Source: Tamarix chinensis (taxonomy: Eukaryota; Streptophyta; Magnoliopsida; Caryophyllales; Tamaricaceae). From it: DNA of 64,000 nt. Under the pieces are notes generated by a model. It had not been told where the DNA came from and did not search any database. It saw nothing but the letters and a program-made list of their open reading frames with translations. The stretch lies in the NCBI GenBank assembly GCA_030549775.1, contig CM060174.1:9166527-9230526 (forward strand), in the 5' to 3' direction. Position 1 is the stretch's first letter; every line of letters starts with the position of its first letter. The translations under genes were made by a program, and so were the position numbers. Of the stretch, positions 48,381 through 59,559 are shown in pieces.

Positions 48381-49690
48381 TGGGATTTCCACTTAACATC
48401 GGAAGAACAAACTCAAATATTAGATGTCGTTAAACTAGATGAAAATAAAGAAATCATCTTCAATAATAATGAATTAGTATCCGATGTTGTTGCATCCCTT
48501 ATTATTGCCATATCTCTGCACTTTGTAGGTGATCCATCACACCTCAAAGACAAAAATGCAGTACTTCTTTCAAACCTTAGGTATAAACACCTTAGTGATT
48601 TCCATTGGCAAAAAACACTTTCCTAACTAGAGTAATGCTTAGGGAAGATTCAAACCAACCATTTTGGAAAGAAAAATCTCTTGCCAGATTACCTCCCTTA
48701 TTAGGAGAAAAGATTAGGAACAAAATCAAAGAAGCCCATGGAAATCAAATTCCTTATAACAAATTCACATATGGAGAATTAATAAATTTCATTCAAAAAG
48801 AAGGTTTAAAAATCTGTCAAGATTAAAAACTTCAAAAACATCTCAAATGAGAGATGAACAAAATAAAATAGGAACTAGGGCCATTCTACAAACAATTTGA
48901 TATCCTAGGAACATCAAATAAAAAGAAATGTTTTGGAAATTGTAGACCTAGTTACCAAAAGAAATCAAAACAAAAATATTTACCTACACCACAACAACAA
49001 AAACAAATTCCCTATTATCAAAAATCAAAACTTAAAGGGAAAAAACAAGTAGTTTCTTCTTCAAATAACCTGGAATATGGAACAGAGACATAAACACCTT
49101 CAAATGTTTCAAATGTGGTAAAACAGGACACATTAAAAAATTTGCAAATTAAACAGACAAATAAGAGAATTAGACTTAGATGAAGAAACTAGAGAGAAAA
49201 TTCAAAATCTTCTAGTAGAAACATCTCAGGAAGAAAATCAAAATGAAAACCCCGAATTAGATGAAATAGTAACCTCATCTTCTTCTTCATATCACTCTTC
49301 TGACCCAGAAGAAGAGTTTCTTGAAAACCAAATGAATGTTTTGACAAAAGAGCAAAACATGGTTCTAGATATAGTTCATTTAATTCTTGACCCATTAAAA
49401 CAAAAAGAATATCTTGAAAAATTAATAGAGTTAATTGAACCTGATGAACCACCAAAATCTGGAAAGTCAAACATTCCAAAGAAACCAACAAATGCTTATG
49501 ACCTGACAACAATTCTTAAAAAACAACAAAAGACAAAGAGTTTTATTCCAACAACTTCTAAACTCCAACACGAGATAAAAGAAGTTAAAAGAGAATCAAA
49601 ATCTTTAAAACAAAAACAAGAATCAGACGGTCAAATTATTCAAATGTTGTTAACCAAACAATTGCAAAACACATCTCCATAATCTAGTGA
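48381..49690 (+). pseudogene. Viral coat protein region with damaged CCHC knuckle (copy 2)
   Basis: It opens with WWDFHLTSEEQTQILDVV, then VSDVVASLIIAISLHFVGD and FLTRVMLREDSNQPFWKEK (frame change near 48620). The CCHC knuckle at 49105-49146 has lost one T in its last codons, so the final cysteine is out of frame. The linker frame 49332-49682 contains PPKSGKSNIPKKPTNAYDLT and ends at a stop before the protease. Confidence 0.8.
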
Positions 49691-50210
49691 ACCAGATATA
49701 TCTGAAGATGAACAAATTCAAACTGAACCTATCCTAGAAGATTTTCTTAGTGTACTGAAAGAAATAAATTCTAGGAAGTATATCATTAGTATAACACTCA
49801 GGCTATCTGATGGTTTTTCAAATAAACACAGTCGTACTATTTGATACTGATACTGACTTAAACTGCATCAAAGAAGGTATTATACCCAAAAAATACCTTT
49901 CCAAAACAAATTAAAAATTATCTACAACAAACAACTCCAGATTAAAAATCAAACACAAATGTGAGGCAAATTTAATTTGTAATAATTTACAAATTAAATC
50001 AACTTATTTGATAACTCCAGATATCAGTCAGAGTGTTATCTTAGGTACGCCTTTCATTAATTTGATTACACCTTACAAAGTAGGTTTAATGGGAATTTCA
50101 TTCAAAATAAAAGGAACAAAAAATACACTTTCCTTTTTAGAAATCCCTAGGACTAGACACCTAAATTTGTTGAAAGCAAACTCAATATCCAAAAATCAAA
50201 TTATTCTCCT
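49691..50210 (+). pseudogene. Viral aspartic protease region (copy 2)
   Basis: The active site at 49843-49857 again reads DTDTD (family D-T/S-G-A). The downstream ITPDISQSVILGTPFINLI block is in an open frame (50008-50235). A stop after YLSKTN interrupts the lobe. Confidence 0.8.
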
Positions 50211-50231
50211 TGTTCAAAGTAACGAAATGAT

Positions 50232-51770
50232 TTGAATTTCTTAAAACAAAATGTAAATTTATCCAGAATACAAAATCAATTGGAAACAAAATTGATTAAG
50301 GATAAAATTTCTCAAATAAGAAATCTAATTGAAAATGAGATCTGTTCAGATCTTCCGAACGCCTTTTGGTCTAGAAAAAATCATATGGTAGATCTTCCTT
50401 ATGAAGATAGTTTTAATGAAAGATCAATACCAATAAAAGCTATACCTATTCAAATGAATTCTGAATTGATTGAACATTGCAAAAAGGAAATACAAGACTT
50501 AGAATCAAAATGATTAATCTCAAAATCTAGGTCTCCTTGGTCCTATGCAGCATTCTATGTCAACCAAAATTTAGAAATTGAAAGAGGCACTCTTAGGTTA
50601 GTAATTAATTACAAACTTTTAAATGATGCCCTCAAATGGATTAGATATCCAATTCCAAAAAAAAAATATTTATTTCAAAGATTATATTCGGCATTAATCT
50701 TTTTAAATTTTGATCTCAAATCTGGTTTTTGGCAAATACAAATTAATCCAAAAGACTGATACAAAACTGCATTTACAGTGCCATTTGGCCAATTTAAATG
50801 GAATGTAATGCCTTTCGGTTTAAAAAATTCTCCTTCTGAATTTCAAAGAATTATGAATGATATTATTAATCCATACTCAAATTTTTGCATAGTATACATA
50901 GATGACGTCTTAGTAGACTCAAACAACGTTGATTAGCATTTTAGACACCTTAGGACCTTCCTGAGTGTCGTCAAACGTAGTGGGTTAATCGTGTCTAAGC
51001 CCAAGATTTCGTTGGCCCAAACTAGGACCAAATTATTAGGACACTATATCGAGTTTGGTACTGTTGTCCCTATAGAAAGATCCATAGAATTTGTGTCTAG
51101 GTTTCCTGACCGGATTCTGGACAAAACCCAACTCCAAATATTTTTGGGTAGTCTGAATTATGTCTTAGAATTTTGCCCAAATTTAAACCAAATAGCCAAA
51201 CCCTTGCACGACAGACTCGAAAAGAATCCAAAAACGTGGACCCAAGCCCACACCGATGTCGTCAAGCATATAAAAGCCCAAGTCCAGTCTATTCCTTCTC
51301 TGACCTTGGCTAATCCAAACCTATTTACAATAGTTGAGACTGATGCCTCCGAACTTGGTTACGGCGGTATTCTAAAACAGACCCAGGCCTAATCCTTTAA
51401 ACATTATTTGGCCTTATCTAAACAGTCTCAGCCCAAATCCGAAACAGTGATCTAGTTCACTTCCGGACAATGGACTCAAACCCAATAGAATTATTTGTCA
51501 GTCAAAAAGGAAATTTTTGTGGTCATCCAGTCCATTACAAAGTTTCAGTCCGATCTTTTGAACCAAAGATTCCTGCTCAGAGTAGACTGCAAATCTGCGA
51601 AGTATATTCTCAAAAAGGACGTCCAGAACGTCGCCTCAAAACAGATATATGCCAGGTGGTAGTCTCTCCTTTCGATATTCGACTTTGAGATCGAGTATTT
51701 AAAAGGTGAGGACAATTCACTTCCTGACTTTCTGACGTGAGAATTTCTTTAAGGCAAGCCAGAAGAGAAT
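50232..51770 (+). pseudogene. Viral reverse transcriptase and RNase H (copy 2)
   Basis: The same domain order as copy 1, with YIDD at 50895-50906. A stop interrupts the fingers after IQDLESK, another precedes the YKTAF strand near 50758, and one follows NNVD near 50935. RNase H carries VETDASELGYG and several stops before its end at 51769, where ORF2 begins with the same 11-base overlap context. Confidence 0.9.
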
Positions 51771-53155
51771 GCCTCCTAGAAAGAAAGGCAAAGAAAAGAT
51801 TAAGGAAATATTGGCTCCAAAGCCAATCAAATCATGGTACGAAGCAACCATGGAAGATGAAGCTGCGTCTTCATCACCTCTAAAGGAGGACAAACTTGAA
51901 GTGCAGAAATGGGTCGAGTCTCTCGCCCATTCTCCAAAAATCCTCAAAGTACTTCAACAGATATCCAAACAGATCCAGAGTTCCCAACCTAGATGCACAG
52001 GTATGAATACTTCAAACCCTATTTTACAAATTGAATGAGATATTTCAAAATCTCAAACTCCTTCAAAACCGATTTCAAAAGTCTTTTCAGAGAAAAATCT
52101 TGGAAAACTTCCGGTCTTGATAAAATCAATCTCAAGACTAGAAGATATTGTTTTCAAACCAGATTTCAAAACCAAAGCGGAATATTTCATAAAGCCGTAC
52201 TTTCAAATGATTTCAAACCTCGAGGATGGATTTTATCACCAGGATCCCTTCGTTGCTTTGACAAAATTGTTTTTAGGATGGTATTTTAAACCATGGGACG
52301 TGACTACACCCCAGGAGTATTACAAGTCAATCCTTGGTATACTGGCTCGGCTCCATTCAAACATTTCACCATACCTCAAACCCAAAATGAAGCTACTTAC
52401 TCAACCTGTAAAATACACAAGGTCATACTTCCCATGGATTGGGGTCATAGTCTCGAACTGCCTCAAAGGCTCCCTGATTCATACAAATTAGCCTCAAACA
52501 CAAAACTGAATTTTAACTATTGGGATTATCAACAGGCTTGGTGGAACACTTTCTTCATCGAGAACTCCAAAAAATCCCATTCATGGTTATTATTCTTTCA
52601 AAATTTCAACCAGACTGAATACCCTCTCTGGTTCATACGTAGGGGGAAATATTTTGGCTCCATCCCATAAATCCTTCCAGAATAGGTTTCAAAATCATTA
52701 AACCTGTTCCAAACCCTTTACCGTCCCTCACAAAATGATAGGGTTTTGCCCTTATCTTTCTTTTCTGCTCTAGACTAATTTTCCCTTGGGTGTTCGCATG
52801 GACATCTGAGATCTATGAAATTGAAGGAGTCCCTACCTTGGTCCGACGGTTCAAGGTCAAATGGTGGTCAAAATATCAAACGTTCGAGAAGCTGTCCGAG
52901 CAAGCTGTTCGCAAACTCGTCAAAGACAAGTAGCTAGCTTCTTCTTCAACAAAACATATTCAGGCCAGCCCAGATCAAACCAAATTTCTAGCCCAGAAAT
53001 CAGTCACAGCTGCCAAACTTGCAGCCACCAAAACAGAGGATGAGTACTTAGCCATTTTGGGTGAAGTAATATCGCAAACCAAACAGGAGAAATCTTCCTC
53101 CTCATCATCTGCTCCAACAATAGACTATGGTGATGAAAATGAAGATGACTGTTAG
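51769..53155 (+). pseudogene. Viral ORF2, unknown function (copy 2)
   Basis: MPPRKKGKEKIKEILAPKPI at the start; the first 89 codons are open, longer than in copy 1. The length (1387) is not a multiple of three, so at least one frameshift is present. The tryptophan-rich middle and serine/acidic end are recognisable (DENEDD before the stop at 53153). Confidence 0.75.
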
Positions 53156-53834
53156 AGGATACTTCCTAATATCCGGTAACGTTACAAATATAAGTATCCG
53201 AGCCGTAGGCGTACGCGAACGACACATCAAGTTAATGGCAAACAAGAGGAATATTCTGCCAGCGCAAAACCTCAAGACAAAGACAAAATAGTCATCGATA
53301 TAAAGAGATATTCCTACAAGGACACTTTTGGCGACTCACACTCTTGACTAAGGTAAAAGCATGGGTAAAAGCAAACGAAAAGCAAAAGAAGAAAAGATAA
53401 AGGAATCTACGGCAAAAGGACATCACGCGGACTATTGTTGTATTTTCTTTAGGTTACTTTTACTGTTTGTACTTTTTACCTTTACTATTCAAACTTCGAG
53501 TACATTTTTACTATGTACTTTTTACTATATACTTTCGGTGAATTTCTGAATCCACTTTTCAAATTCTAACAGTTTGACCCCCACTTCTATTTATGGGGTC
53601 TTAGGTCTTTATTTGAAGGGGTCGGTTTTCCAGAATAGGAATTTTATGGAGAAACCTTAAAACGACCACGTGTCCTCAAACTTGTATCAAAATTACAAAT
53701 CAATAAAACTTTCGAGTTTTATCATATCCCTTTCCTCTTCAAATATTATCTGTTCTTTCTAACTACCTGTCTATCCTTCAAATCTTTGTGTTTATATTCT
53801 TCAGATAGTCTACTAGCATCCCGAGGTCCTTGGG
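53156..53834 (+). promoter_or_regulatory. Viral intergenic region, right end (copy 2)
   Basis: Noncoding leader after ORF2, TATA-like CTATTTATGG at 53587-53596, AATAAA at 53702-53707, and an end within ATCCCGAGGTCCTTGGG, just short of the primer site. 53590-53834 duplicates the 46698-46910 segment. Confidence 0.7.
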
Positions 53835-54033
53835 TATATATATATACAATTTATCATATTTGTTATTATTTTTATTTGTCATATTAGATATCTAATTTGT
53901 TTAACTTTCTGTTGATCGAATTGGTTATTTAATCCAAAAATTAATATTAAATAGATTATTTGATTTTTTAAATCGGAACGATTTAGACATCCAATTGATT
54001 CATCAAATATCGAATTATCTAAACAACCCTATA
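53835..54033 (+). repeat. Right half of the split hAT-like element
   Basis: Inverse counterpart of 38380-38661 (see there). It begins with a TA run and ends ACAACCCTATA. Together the two halves, without the virus, would form an element of about 480 bp. Confidence 0.5.
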
Positions 54034-54216
54034 TTTTGTTGAGTTGTGTTGCACAATTAATATATATATGTTGTACATTTAGTAGAGGTTGTTGTATACT
54101 TAGAAGACTTTGTTGTACATTTAGTATAGTTTTGTTGTACAATAAGTATAATTTGGTTGAAGAGTAAATTCTATATTATATTATTACAAATAACTTCTAA
54201 ATGTTGACGTAGAGAG

Positions 54217-55427
54217 TGTAACACTCCCATTTTTCAATATTAATCCATAAGAGGCTACCCCAAAGGATCCTAAACCAAAATCAAGTATTTCACTTGAAGT
54301 TTTAGTGTGTTACTCAAGGTGATCATATAATATAACTGAGGTATACAACCATATATACGCATTCTTATATATTCCTTAAACACATCTTTCCAATATCAGG
54401 TACCTTTCATATTTGACATCTTTTAAAAATAATAACTTACCATAATGGCTCTTACATAACTAACACTTTCAAAACAAAATACCCTTCCATATATAGTATT
54501 TTTCAAAAATATAATTCTCAACAATACAACCTTTTCGAGAAAAATAGTTGGCCACTCGAGTCACCCTTGAACCAACATCATAGATTAAAACCAAGTAAGC
54601 CATTAGAGTTCGTGAATATGTGATAAAATTATAAAATAACATAAAGCACAATTTTATATGACACCACTAGCACAAAAAAATCCAATAAGACCACATATTT
54701 CTTATAATTACTAAATAACACGCAAAACATACAATCACTATATGCTTCGAATAAGTTTATAGAAGAAATTTATCAAACTCCTATATAAATACATATATTC
54801 ATGAAACTCATAATTTCAAATATATCAAAACAATTATACAATTATTTGTATATATAGATAAAATTTGAAAGAAAGGTTACTTGGAAAATAATTTGATACA
54901 TAATTGTTTTGTAGACAATGGTCCTCTTCCGTGGTAGGCATAAGTATAGAGAATAATGTGAGATTACTTTTACAGCAAACAATCAAAGTTTGCCGCAAGT
55001 TTTTGAATTTCCATCCCTATAAATTGACTAGCTACTAATGTAATATTAAGAAACCTTTGAGGCTAGGGAAATACTTATCGTTTTACTAGACTATTAAATT
55101 ATTATCAAAAATGAAATAAAGTAATTACCTTATCCAACAAATAGTTAGTAACCAAAAGTTACTAGAGAAAAATTATTAGTGAAGATGATAATTATGAGAT
55201 TTAATAAAAATAAGTTATATATTTTTAAATTAAACTTGACTATTCACTAGCTATTGTTATTTATTATAACTTTATAACCAACACATTATTATAGTAATAA
55301 CTACAACAAAACCAATATTAATTAACTAATTAAGTACTAAAATTATGGAGTATTAATTTTATAAAAGTAATATAAGAACAATGGTCACCAAAAGGATAAA
55401 TATGGGTATATAATTGTGTGGTATTAC
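54217..55427 (-). repeat. LTR of a non-autonomous retrotransposon (left copy)
   Basis: Plus-strand ends are TGTAACACTCCC and GTGGTATTACA, i.e. short inverse termini with TG..CA. Most of its length matches 62800-63947 (for example CAAGGTGATCATATAA, GCTTCGAATAAGTTTATAGA, GGGAAATACTTATCGTTTTACTAG). It lacks about 900 bp present in the right LTR near its plus-strand start. Confidence 0.75.
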
Positions 55428-56129
55428 AATACGACACACTTAACAAAGAACTTCGTCCTCAAAGTTCATCAAATGAAAATTTCTACCGAAACACAATAAA
55501 AAGTTTAGAAATATTAAATAAAATGTAAGATTTTTATAAATACACATTACATAAAAATAGTTGAAAAACAAAAATATCTAGGAAAAAACATATGATGTTT
55601 TTTTTCTCAAATGATATCTTTAGAAAGCAATAGTTGCAAAATATTATTTTATCAAAATATGTGGGATGAATATCCTCTTTAGAAAGAACTTGTCATCGAG
55701 GTTCTACTAGATATGACTAAAAAAATGTGTATATTACACCACCCCAAGAATCATGGAGTTAGAAGGAGATTAAGGAAAAGAGGAAGATAAATGTTAAATT
55801 ATCCTCTCAAGACGATGGTAGACTAGTAACACAAATGTCATACTAATGTGGAAATATAAAATGAAAGAATGACAGTAGTAATAAGGAATCAAGCTAACCA
55901 ATAACTAAGTATTACAAGAAAGATCACAATTTAACCAAGAAATAGAACATTAATTGAGAAAACATAACATTGGAAAGGGTTTAATACAGAATTAAAAATA
56001 ATAATAGAGTCCAAGTACCAAATAGGCGTAAATAATGCTTCAAAAACAACATTCTTGAGAATACCTATTTATTAAAACATGAGAATGACCACTTAGTAAA
56101 AACTCTAAAGATAGATCTACAATATCACT
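55428..56129 (-). mobile_element. Retrotransposon interior, noncoding (part 1)
   Basis: Adjoins the left LTR with AACAAAGAACTTCGTCCTC, a sequence also found beyond the right LTR (63960-64000). AACTTGTCATCGAGG near 55687 repeats the theme. No gag or pol frame. The nested solo LTR separates it from part 2. Confidence 0.6.
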
Positions 56130-56809
56130 AAAATTGTAACACCCCCAAAATTCACTACTGAAAAATTTCGTTTTATTAAAAGATAATAGCGGAAGCAGAT
56201 AAACAAAACGTGAACTTTGGGAGTATTACCGCCACACTTAGTACCAGACCGGTTCACTCATACCGTTCCAGTACCAAGTGCTAAGGCTAAGAAAATGAAA
56301 TACAGTTCGAAAGACATTCGACATGCATAATCAGAGTGAATTGCAAGCTTCAACATATTTAAATCAGAGTAGCGCATTGAATCGTTTTCAGGAATAAAAT
56401 CCACCAATGGTGGTTACTTTAACAACGTTAACATTCAAAACCGAGAAATTAAATGAGAAAGAGAAAAAGCCATGATACCGGAAAATTCCTTACTCTCCTT
56501 CCCGTAACCCACTTGAGTAGCACCTGAAAATACCTGCAAGGGCACTGCCCATTGAATAGGCAGGGGCCCCATAAAGGGAATCCCTTCAGTACTACGGTAC
56601 TGAGTAACCCTTTAATACCACACTTAAAGATAGGCCCGCATACGACACATAATGCAAGCCACACACATATAAATACTGAGAGATGCATACATAACAATAA
56701 CAAACATAATACTTTATAAGTCACGATCGATACTTTGGGCCTTAAGCCATTATTCTGTCATTAATCCATCAATATCATGTTTTACATCCATGTGAGTACG
56801 AGAACCCCA

Positions 56810-57250
56810 CTATTATAGCCGGTGGACCGGAAGTCAACACACAGGGCAAAACGCCTCTGACCACTATTATTGCCGGTGGACCGGAAGATAAACACACAGG
56901 GCAGAACGCACCTGACCACTATTATTTGCCGGTGGACCGGTCTGGCCCGGACTCACATGGTGTTCCACTATAAGTGATTAGTATTTTTCCATAATCTTAT
57001 TCACATACATAACCAATTTTATTGAGCTCGGGACCCCCACTATTATTGCTGGTGGACCGGAATATATATGTAATCATCATCCAGGACACAACGCTCCTGG
57101 CCACTATTATAACCGGTGGACCGGATATATATAACTCATCATCCAGGGCACAACGCTCCTGGCCACTATTATATCCGGTGGACCGGTACTCATAATCACA
57201 CACCATGGCAACACGCTCCTGGACCACTATTATAACCGGTGGACCGGTAC
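56810..57250 (-). repeat. Palindromic minisatellite, seven units
   Basis: Seven copies of CCACTATTATNNCCGGTGGACCGG-type cores at roughly 60-bp spacing, each an imperfect hairpin. It is the inverse-strand equivalent of 22590-22940. A frame across it encodes a repetitive peptide and is not a gene. Confidence 0.9.
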
Positions 57251-57949
57251 GCAATATCACAAAACACTAGGCCCGGCTCATTAATATTCCACTTTCAATT
57301 ATCGTATCTTTCCTTTCGTTAATCAGCACATCAATCATATTTATTTGCCTCGATTGGGAGATCGATAACCCGGGACACAAAGGTACACCGGTCGTACCGG
57401 TGCATATCAGCTACTCAGTACCCTTTAACCATGAACCCAAGGACGCAAAGGTACCCTGGTCGTACTGGTGCATAAAGCTAACTCAGTACCCTACCGACAA
57501 GGACACCTAATCCATAAGTATGCATACCCTCTAACTAGGTCCGTAGAGCTAGGAAGAGTAAGATATAGGGCCTGGCTGGGGCACAAAGGCACACCAGCAA
57601 TTACCAGAATAATCGTGGACTAAACCACGTCCTTAGGGTAGCGACCCCTAAGGAGTCACCATTCCCGATCTCGAGGTCTTTCACTTTAAGTAATAGTGTC
57701 TTAATTAAGGTGATCACAGAAAGCACGATGATTCGATACTTATTCACTTTCAATCGTTTCGGTATCATTAATCGTTTCTTATTCAGGGGATTATCCAGGA
57801 TGTCATAGAGAAACCATCAAGGCCATACTAATCATTAGATACTCTTACTTGGCTAATCAACATTATTTAATCATATTAATGTTCCACAATCTCAAGGACC
57901 TATTAGGTACAAATTACTCATTTGCCCTTTTCTTATATAATTGTTAAGT

Positions 57950-58930
57950 ATCCGTTCCTTACTTGATAAATTACCACATTACCCTTAAGGTTGCATAATT
58001 ACCAAATTGCCCTTTGTCCGATTTAGATTACCAAATTATCTCATACACTTTTTAGATCATCATTCACCCCTCATAATTACTATACTTATCATATTTCCCT
58101 TTTGGTTGGTTATATTACCAAATCGCCCTTCTCCTTTGTTATAATTGCTAATTTACCCTTGAGTTGGATAAATTACTAAATTACCCTCCTTCATTATCAT
58201 GATTACTATTTTGCCCCTTTAGTTGGTTAGACAATTATCACTTTACCCTTTTATCGGCTAAATTACCAAATTGCCCTTTTAGTTGAACAAATTACCAAAT
58301 TGCCCTTCTCCTTTATCATAATTACCATTTTACCCCTCTCAATTATTTTAATTGCCATTTACCCTTTTTAATTATCACAAATCCCAAATTACTCTTCCTC
58401 ATAATTACCAATATTAATTTACCCTTTTTCATAATCAAAATTACTATATTACTCTTCTCCATTATTAAAATTACCATAATGCCCTTTAATTGGTTAATTT
58501 ACCAAATTACCCTTCTATAGTATCATACTTATCCAATTGCCCTTCTACAATCATAATTTAATTGTTAAATTATCTTTTGTCGTTATCATAATTACCAAGT
58601 TACCCCTTACTCCCAAGTTTACCATAATATCCTTTCATTTACAAAATTACCATTTTACCCCTTACATCCAATTTTACCATAATATCCTTTTATTTATGAA
58701 AATTACCACCATACATCTTTTACTTTACAAATTACTATTTTACCCTTTTACATCCAAGATTACCATCTTTATCTTTCATTACATAATCACCATTTTGCCC
58801 TTCTTTTCCAATTTACCATATTACCCCTTTACTTATAAATTTCCACTTCGCCATTCACTTATAAAATTTACCATATTATTCTTTTGTCTCAAAAATTACC
58901 GAAATACCCTTCTCCACTTATAGAATTTCC
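57950..58930 (+). repeat. Degenerate minisatellite with ACCAAATTGCCCTT core
   Basis: More than twenty eroded units of AATTACCAAATTGCCCTT with variable TTNCATTATC-type spacers. It lies at the same relative place in the LTR as the GGGAGAATNTAATTTATGG minisatellite of the plus-strand copy, and may be a diverged form of it. Confidence 0.8.
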
Positions 58931-59559
58931 ACTCAACCCCTTTATTCACCATTTTTATGAATTTTCTAACACTACAATAAATAATGATATTAATACTTCA
59001 TTTTTATTAACTAAGTCCACCAACTTGTCATTTTTCAACATAATACTCATTAGCAACTACACACATTAATTTATATACCTCATAAGAATAATTACTAAAA
59101 TACCCTTAAACAATAACATCATTCATGCATTAACAACATGGTACATCATAAACAAGTATTCAACATTTCTATCCATATTCCAACTCCTTCTTTATTTAAC
59201 CCACCTACATATGGCATAAAAGTTATCATGCTATCTTCTTTTTAACAAACAATATAAGAAACCATAAACATATCATGCTAAGCATACAAAACATGCATAA
59301 AATCATACTAAACCCTAAATGTGTTAGCATGCGTTTTTCATATATTTAAGGGAGGATTAACGGTTACCTTAATCCCGCAAAATATCAAATCTTACCAAGC
59401 ATATTTAGCAACTCAACACCTAAAAATAATATCCATCATGTTTATGTTAGAAATAAGAACCAAAGCATAAAACTTTATAAATTTTAATTAATAAAACACT
59501 TAACATAAAATACCATTTTACCTTAACAATTATCCAAACAATTTTTAAAACCAAGGGGA

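Larger units (their letters stand above)
46698..53834 (+). mobile_element. Endogenous pararetrovirus copy 2, head-to-head with copy 1, internally deleted
   Basis: It begins in the intergenic region (CGGAATAGGAATTTTAAGG), close downstream of where the promoter would start transcription, and runs in plus orientation through primer site, ORF1, ORF2 and a second intergenic region ending CCTTGGG at 53834 against a TA run. The movement/coat linker (about 1.5 kb) is deleted and a 500-N gap sits in the movement protein. Similarity to copy 1 is high but with many independent changes, so the copies have diverged since they were made or came from different templates. All ORFs are broken. Confidence 0.85.

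Noticed and set aside
49189..49512. 107-codon minus-strand frame in viral copy 2, mirrored by plus-strand frames at 44026-44345 in copy 1
   Set aside because: Antisense shadows of the coat/linker region, present because both copies share sequence.
56997..57260. 87-codon frame with a repeating RSTGYNSG-like peptide
   Set aside because: Read-through of the palindromic minisatellite; DNA repeat, not a gene.
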